Both the position numbers and the translations under genes were made by a program. This document shows positions 35,258 to 39,106 of a DNA stretch of 39,106 bases, piece by piece (the stretch's first letter is position 1; every line of letters starts with the position of its first letter). The notes beneath the pieces are model-generated. The model did not search any database. It was not told the DNA's origin and saw nothing but the letters and a program-made list of their open reading frames with translations. The stretch lies in contig JACZKS010000154.1 in the NCBI GenBank assembly GCA_014859895.1, positions 1-39,106 on the forward strand. Reading direction: 5' to 3'. This DNA is from Rhodospirillales bacterium (GTDB lineage: Bacteria; Pseudomonadota; Alphaproteobacteria; Rhodospirillales; Shumkoniaceae).

Positions 35258-35377
35258 ATGGACTCCGGCGACGTGCGGTCGTCCGGGGGCGTTTGCGAAA
35301 GTGTTCGCTCCCCTCCACTGCCCATGTCCAGGAAAGCCAAAATCGCCCCGCTGGCAGGAGATGATCCGAGGCCGTAG
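35258..35377 (+). CDS. Possible 39-codon leader ORF before the DASS transporter
   Basis: ATG 35258 has an excellent ribosome-binding site, GGAGG at 35247-35251 with a spacing of 6. It opens a 39-codon frame that reads MDSGDVRSSGGVCESVRSPP, then LPMSRKAKIAPLAGDDPRP, and stops with TAG at 35375. The peptide has no recognisable domain. The stop codon lies in the loop of a small hairpin, AGGCC 35369-35373 with GGCCT 35378-35382, so ribosome position could influence that structure. The remaining 350-base gap holds no other gene. It may be a coding leader or a chance ORF. Confidence 0.4.
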   Translation: MDSGDVRSSGGVCESVRSPPLPMSRKAKIAPLAGDDPRP

Positions 35378-35425
35378 GGCCTTTGTTGTCTCCTTTCCGG
35401 CCTGACGGCGGAAGGGAAGTAAGGA

Positions 35426-36976
35426 ATGACAAAACCTAAGACCGTCGATCGCGACTCCGCGACCGCCGCCAATCCGAAGGCGGGGCGGCACCCCTCGGCC
35501 TCGCGCCGTAGCATCGGCCTTGTCTCCGGCGTCGTCGTCTTCATCGGCATGCTGCTGATGGACGCGCCGGCGGGCATGTCGGAGAAGGCCTGGATCACCG
35601 CCGCTGTCGGCATCCTGATGGCGATTTGGTGGGTGCTCGAGGCAATCCCGATTCCGGCGACTTCCCTGGTCCCGCTGTTATTGTTCCCGTTACTCGGCGT
35701 CAAGTCGATGACGGCCGCCGCGGCGCCCTACGCCAACCCCCTGATCTTCATGTTCTTCGGCGGCTTCATCCTGGCCCTGGCCATGGAGCGCTGGAATCTG
35801 CAGCGGCGGATCGCCCTGAACATCGTGCGCTGGGTAGGCACCAATCCGGCGGCGCTGGTCGCCGGTTTCATGGGGGCCACCGCCTTTCTTTCGATGTGGG
35901 TCAGCAATACGGCGACGGCGGCCATGATGCTGCCGATCGGCCTGTCGGTGATCGCACTTCTCGGCGGCGACACGAATGGCGGGAATACTAGCGCTCGGAC
36001 CTTCGGGCCGGCCCTGCTGCTCGGCATCGCCTATGGGGCCAGCATCGGCGGCGTCGGCACCCTTATCGGCACGCCACCCAATGCCTTGCTCGCCGGATAT
36101 TTCTCGCAGACCTACAAGATCCAGATCGGCTTCGCCGATTGGATGATCATGGCGGTCCCCCTCGAAATTATCATGCTCGTGGTGGCGTGGATCGTGCTCA
36201 CCCGTATCGCCTTTCCGTTGCGTACCATGCGATTGGAGGGCGCGGCCGAGATTATCCGCAAGCAGATCGATAATCTGGGGCCGATTTCGCGGGGCGAAGC
36301 GATCATCGCCACCATTTTCGTGATCACGGCGACGCTCTGGACGTTCCAGCCGCTCATTAACAGTTGGATCCCGGGGCTGAAAATCGGCGATACCGAAATC
36401 GCCATCTTCGCGGCCCTCGCCATTTTCATGACGCCGGTCGAGCCCAGGAACAAGATCTTCCTGCTCGACTGGACGGCGACCCAGAACCTGCCGTGGGGCG
36501 TGCTGCTGCTGTTCGGCGGAGGCCTCAGCCTGGGTGCCGCCATCCTCGACACCGGGCTTTCCAAGTGGATCGCCGATTCCATGAGCATGGCGTCCGATTG
36601 GCCGTCGTGGGTGATGGTGGTGATCGTCGTTCTTGCGGTCATGACGATCAGCCACTTCACCAGCAACACGGCGACTGCCGCGGCCTTCCTGCCGTTGACC
36701 GCGGCACTGGCGATCAGCCTGGGCGAAAACCCGCTGTACCTGGCTATTCCGACGGCGCTGGCGGCGAGCTTCGTCTTCATGCTGCCGGTGGCGACGCCGC
36801 CCAATGCCATGGTCTTCGCGTCCGGCCAACTGACGGTGGCGCAGATGGCGAAAGCGGGCAGCTACGTCAACGTCATCGCGATCATCGTGATCCTGGTGAT
36901 GGCCTATACCCTGATGGGCATTGCCTTCGGGGTCGAAGCAGGGGTCATGCCCGATTGGGCGCGGCCTCACGGCTGA
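35426..36976 (+). CDS. DASS/SLC13-family anion:Na+ symporter
   Basis: A 516-residue inner-membrane transporter of the divalent anion:sodium symporter family, members of which carry succinate and other dicarboxylates, citrate or sulfate. The two Ser-Asn-Thr motifs are present: WVSNTATAAMMLPIGLSV at about 155-172 and HFTSNTATAAAFLPLTAAL at about 408-426. These form the Na+- and substrate-binding hairpins. About 11-12 membrane segments are visible after a polar N-terminus of about 28 residues. GGAAGGGAAGTAAGGA precedes the ATG. The substrate is not fixed; a C4-dicarboxylate would fit the neighbouring decarboxylase operon. A terminator-like hairpin follows. Confidence 0.92.
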   Translation: MTKPKTVDRDSATAANPKAGRHPSASRRSIGLVSGVVVFIGMLLMDAPAGMSEKAWITAAVGILMAIWWVLEAIPIPATSLVPLLLFPLLGVKSMTAAAAPYANPLIFMFFGGFILALAMERWNLQRRIALNIVRWVGTNPAALVAGFMGATAFLSMWVSNTATAAMMLPIGLSVIALLGGDTNGGNTSARTFGPALLLGIAYGASIGGVGTLIGTPPNALLAGYFSQTYKIQIGFADWMIMAVPLEIIMLVVAWIVLTRIAFPLRTMRLEGAAEIIRKQIDNLGPISRGEAIIATIFVITATLWTFQPLINSWIPGLKIGDTEIAIFAALAIFMTPVEPRNKIFLLDWTATQNLPWGVLLLFGGGLSLGAAILDTGLSKWIADSMSMASDWPSWVMVVIVVLAVMTISHFTSNTATAAAFLPLTAALAISLGENPLYLAIPTALAASFVFMLPVATPPNAMVFASGQLTVAQMAKAGSYVNVIAIIVILVMAYTLMGIAFGVEAGVMPDWARPHG

Positions 36977-37002
36977 TCCATCCTTTTCGCGACGAGGGCT
37001 GG

Positions 37003-37042
37003 AGGCGGCTTTCCCCTGACCGGGAAGCCGCCTTCGGCTTAT
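37003..37042 (+). terminator. Terminator between the DASS gene and the decarboxylase operon
   Basis: AGGCGGCTTTCCC at 37003-37015 pairs with GGGAAGCCGCCT at 37022-37033, 12 pairs with one bulged T and a six-base loop, followed by TTCGGCTTATC. It should stop transcription from the transporter, so the following operon probably has its own promoter in the remaining 90 bases, where CCATACT near 37082 is a possible -10. Confidence 0.75.
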
Positions 37043-37124
37043 CTTTCGCCTACCAACCGCTGGCGTCCCGCCGCGGTTCTTGCCATACTGCGCCGGTTTC
37101 GCAAGACCGGCTGGCGTGGGGGCG

Positions 37125-38678
37125 ATGGCGGTTTCGAAGGATTTGCTGGATCAATTGACGGAACGCCGCCTGGCGGCCGAGGCCGGCGGCGGTCTTGACA
37201 AGGTGGCGGCCCGGCGTGAGCGCGGCCTGATGACGGCGCGCGACCGTTTGCATGGCCTATTCGCCGCCGGCACGTTCCAGGAATTCGGACTGCACGCCCA
37301 TAACGGCGCCGCCCCGGGTGCCACCAATGGCAAGGCGATGGGCGGCGACGGTGTGGTTACCGGCGTCGGCTACATCGACGGACGGCCGGCCGCCGCCTTC
37401 AGCCAGGATTTCACGGTGGCCGGCGGCTCGCTCGGCAAGACCCACGCCGAAAAGATCTGCGCCGTGATGGATTATGCGGAACGGGCCGGCATCCCGGTGG
37501 TCGGCTTCAACGATTCCGGCGGCGCCCGCATCCAGGAGGGCGTCGATTCACTGTCCGGGTACGGGCAGGTGTTCTACCGCAACGTCCGGCTTTCCGGTGT
37601 GGTGCCGCAGATCGCCGTCATTGCCGGGCCTTGCGCCGGCGGCGCCGCCTATTCGCCCGCCCTGATGGACTTCGTCATCATGCTGCGCGCCCATGCCCAC
37701 ATGTTCATCTGCGGGCCGGACGTCATCAAGGCGGTGACCGGCCATTCGGCCACCATGGCCGAGATCGGCAGCGCCGAAAGCCACGCCACGGTCAGCGGCA
37801 ACATCCATTTCATCGCCGAGGACGACGCCGACGCCATCGCCATCGCGCAGCGGCTGCTCTCCTACCTGCCCCCCAACAACATGGCCGAGCCGCCGCACCA
37901 TCTGACCGACGCGGTGGCGGGCGCCGACGATCCCGGCATGAACGATCTGCTCCCCGAGGACGCCAAGCAGGCGTTCGATGTCAAGGCGGTGATCGGGCGG
38001 CTGGTCGACGCCGGCTCGTTCCTCGAGGTGCAGGAAGGATTCGCCGCCAACTTGGTGGTGGGGTTCGCGCGCATCGAGGGGTGCGTGGTCGGCATCGTCG
38101 CCAACCAGCCGATGGTCAAGGCCGGCACGCTGGACATCGACGCTTCCGACAAGGGCGCCCGCTTCATTCGCACCTGCAATATTTTTAATATTCCGCTGGT
38201 CACCCTGGTCGACGTACCGGGTTTCCTGCCCGGCATTCCGCAGGAGCGTGGTGGCATCATCCGCCACGGCGCCAAGATGCTGTTTGCCTATGGCGCCTCG
38301 ACGGTGCCCAAGATCACCGTCATCATGCGCAAGGCCTACGGCGGCGCCTATCTGGCCATGTGCAGCCAGGACATGGGCGCCGATATGGTGCTGGCATGGC
38401 CGACCGCCGAGATCGCCGTGATGGGGGCGGAAGGGGCGATCCGCATCCTCCATCGCCGCGAACTGGAAGCCGCCGAGGCACCGGACGAGTTGGCCGCCCA
38501 GCTGGCCGCCGACTACCGGCGGCGTTTCGCCTCGCCCTACCACTCGGCGGCCAAGGGCTTCGTAACCGACGTCATCGAGCCGGCCCAGACCCGCCTGCGG
38601 GTGGCTCTGGCGTTGCGCGTGCTGCTGTCGAAGCGCGAGACGCGGCCGCCCAAGAAGCACGGGAACATCCCACTGTGA
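37125..38678 (+). CDS. mmdA: Acyl-CoA carboxyltransferase subunit, methylmalonyl-CoA decarboxylase alpha (MmdA) type
   Basis: A 517-residue biotin-dependent carboxyltransferase with two crotonase-fold halves. The N-terminal half has ARDRLHGLFAAGTFQEFG, FNDSGGARIQEGVDSLSGY and IAGPCAGGAAYSPALMDF (CoA oxyanion hole). The C-terminal half has LVDVPGFLPGIPQERGGIIR, MRKAYGGAYLAMCSQ and ends KKHGNIPL. The start is ATG 37125. Such proteins work either in propionyl-CoA carboxylase or in Na+-pumping methylmalonyl-CoA or glutaconyl-CoA decarboxylases. The OadG-like gene and biotin carrier that follow favour the decarboxylase. The last base pairs overlap the next gene (GTGA). Confidence 0.92.
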   Translation: MAVSKDLLDQLTERRLAAEAGGGLDKVAARRERGLMTARDRLHGLFAAGTFQEFGLHAHNGAAPGATNGKAMGGDGVVTGVGYIDGRPAAAFSQDFTVAGGSLGKTHAEKICAVMDYAERAGIPVVGFNDSGGARIQEGVDSLSGYGQVFYRNVRLSGVVPQIAVIAGPCAGGAAYSPALMDFVIMLRAHAHMFICGPDVIKAVTGHSATMAEIGSAESHATVSGNIHFIAEDDADAIAIAQRLLSYLPPNNMAEPPHHLTDAVAGADDPGMNDLLPEDAKQAFDVKAVIGRLVDAGSFLEVQEGFAANLVVGFARIEGCVVGIVANQPMVKAGTLDIDASDKGARFIRTCNIFNIPLVTLVDVPGFLPGIPQERGGIIRHGAKMLFAYGASTVPKITVIMRKAYGGAYLAMCSQDMGADMVLAWPTAEIAVMGAEGAIRILHRRELEAAEAPDELAAQLAADYRRRFASPYHSAAKGFVTDVIEPAQTRLRVALALRVLLSKRETRPPKKHGNIPL

Positions 38679-39016
38679 GCGTCCTGGCCGACCTCGAGAT
38701 CGTCGCCACCGGTTGCGCCATCGTCGTGGGCGCGCTGGCCCTGCTGTGGGGGTTGACCGCCCTGGTCGGCCACCTCGTCGCTCTGGGCAGCCCACGCCCG
38801 GTTGTGGCCGCGGCCGCGGCGGACGGCGTTCCGGCCCATCATCTGGTGGCCATCGCCGCCGCCGTCGAGGCGACGCTGGGCGAAGGCCACCGCATCGTCG
38901 GCATCGCGGCACCGGCGCACCGCGTTCCGGTCTGGGCGTCGTCGGCGCGCTACCCGCAATCCCACCGCCGGCCGGCGTTCGGCGGTTCCTTGCACGAGCG
39001 GACGGACGGATCATGA
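38675..39016 (+). CDS. OadG/MmdD-type gamma/delta subunit of a Na+-pumping decarboxylase
   Basis: A 113-residue protein starting at GTG 38675, overlapping the mmdA stop by 4 bases. A single N-terminal membrane helix (about residues 9-33, IVATGCAIVVGALALLWGLT) is followed by a polar part with HHLVAIAAAVEATLGEGHRI at about 56-75. The helix plus AIAAAVxxxxGEGHRIVxI matches the OadG family, the small subunit that anchors the carboxyltransferase and biotin carrier to the membrane pump. The MmdB/OadB beta subunit, expected next in such operons, is beyond the window. Confidence 0.85.
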   Translation: MSVLADLEIVATGCAIVVGALALLWGLTALVGHLVALGSPRPVVAAAAADGVPAHHLVAIAAAVEATLGEGHRIVGIAAPAHRVPVWASSARYPQSHRRPAFGGSLHERTDGS

Positions 39017-39106
39017 AAAGACTGCGCATCACGGTGGAGGGAAAAACCTACGACGTGACGGTGGAGGTGCTGGACGGCCCCGGTGCCGCCCCTCACGCGC
39101 TTCCTC
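39013..39106 (+). CDS. Biotin carboxyl carrier protein of the decarboxylase, N-terminal part (partial)
   Basis: The frame starts at ATG 39013, overlapping the OadG stop by 4 bases (ATGA), and runs off the window after 31 codons. MKRLRITVEGKTYDVTVEVL is the usual beginning of MmdC/OadA-type biotin carriers, followed by a Pro/Ala-rich linker (DGPGAAPHALP). The biotinylation site (expected EAMKM) is not yet reached. Gene order and the overlap support the call. Confidence 0.8.
   Translation, partial: MKRLRITVEGKTYDVTVEVLDGPGAAPHALP

Overview
The window is a GC-rich chromosomal segment from an alphaproteobacterium, most likely Rhodospirillales or a close relative. The support is the fused S10-spc-alpha ribosomal operon with adk directly after secY and no rpsD between rpsK and rpoA, an ATP12 chaperone gene (alphaproteobacteria and mitochondria), and the order degP-rarA-rluC...HAD...ATP12, which I recall from many alphaproteobacteria. 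I do not name a genus.

Layout. (1) 1-14160: the tail of tuf, then 28 tightly packed plus-strand genes from rpsJ to rplQ (S10, spc and alpha operons, with secY, adk and rpoA). They often overlap or are separated by only a few bases. A clear sigma70 promoter lies between adk and rpsM, stem-loops lie around rpoA, and a terminator follows rplQ. (2) 14164-18667: a convergent glutathione S-transferase-like gene, then degP/htrA, rarA and an RluC/RluD-type pseudouridine synthase in one overlapping operon. (3) 18672-28595: an accessory block inserted between rluC and the HAD gene. It holds a DUF72 gene, a small exported protein of unknown function, a class I/II aminotransferase, and a catabolic locus of dhaK-like and dhaL-like kinase genes, an HpcH/HpaI aldolase, a LacI-family regulator and a tripartite tricarboxylate transporter (tctC, tctB, tctA). 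A perfect 14-bp palindrome with a central CG sits just after a candidate dhaK promoter and is a good candidate operator for the LacI protein. (4) 28715-32215: HAD phosphatase, AsmA-family protein and ATP12 chaperone. (5) 32244-34292: adenine deaminase on the minus strand, preceded by what looks like the broken tail of an ABC permease gene. (6) 34293-39106: a 2-keto-4-pentenoate hydratase-like gene with a strong terminator, an unusual leader with a 39-codon ORF, a DASS/SLC13 anion:Na+ symporter, and the start of a Na+-pumping acyl-CoA decarboxylase operon (carboxyltransferase, OadG-like subunit, start of the biotin carrier) that runs off the window.

How the genes may work together. The ribosomal block is housekeeping. 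In region 3 the likely logic is uptake of an organic acid by TctABC, retro-aldol cleavage by the HpaI-type aldolase, and phosphorylation of the released small hydroxy-carbonyl compound by the DhaK/DhaL pair, under LacI-type repression. The substrate cannot be read from the sequence. In region 6 a Na+-coupled dicarboxylate importer sits beside a decarboxylase family that pumps Na+, which suggests (as inference) a local sodium cycle linked to succinate/methylmalonyl-CoA metabolism. No tRNA, rRNA, CRISPR array, insertion sequence or phage gene was recognised.
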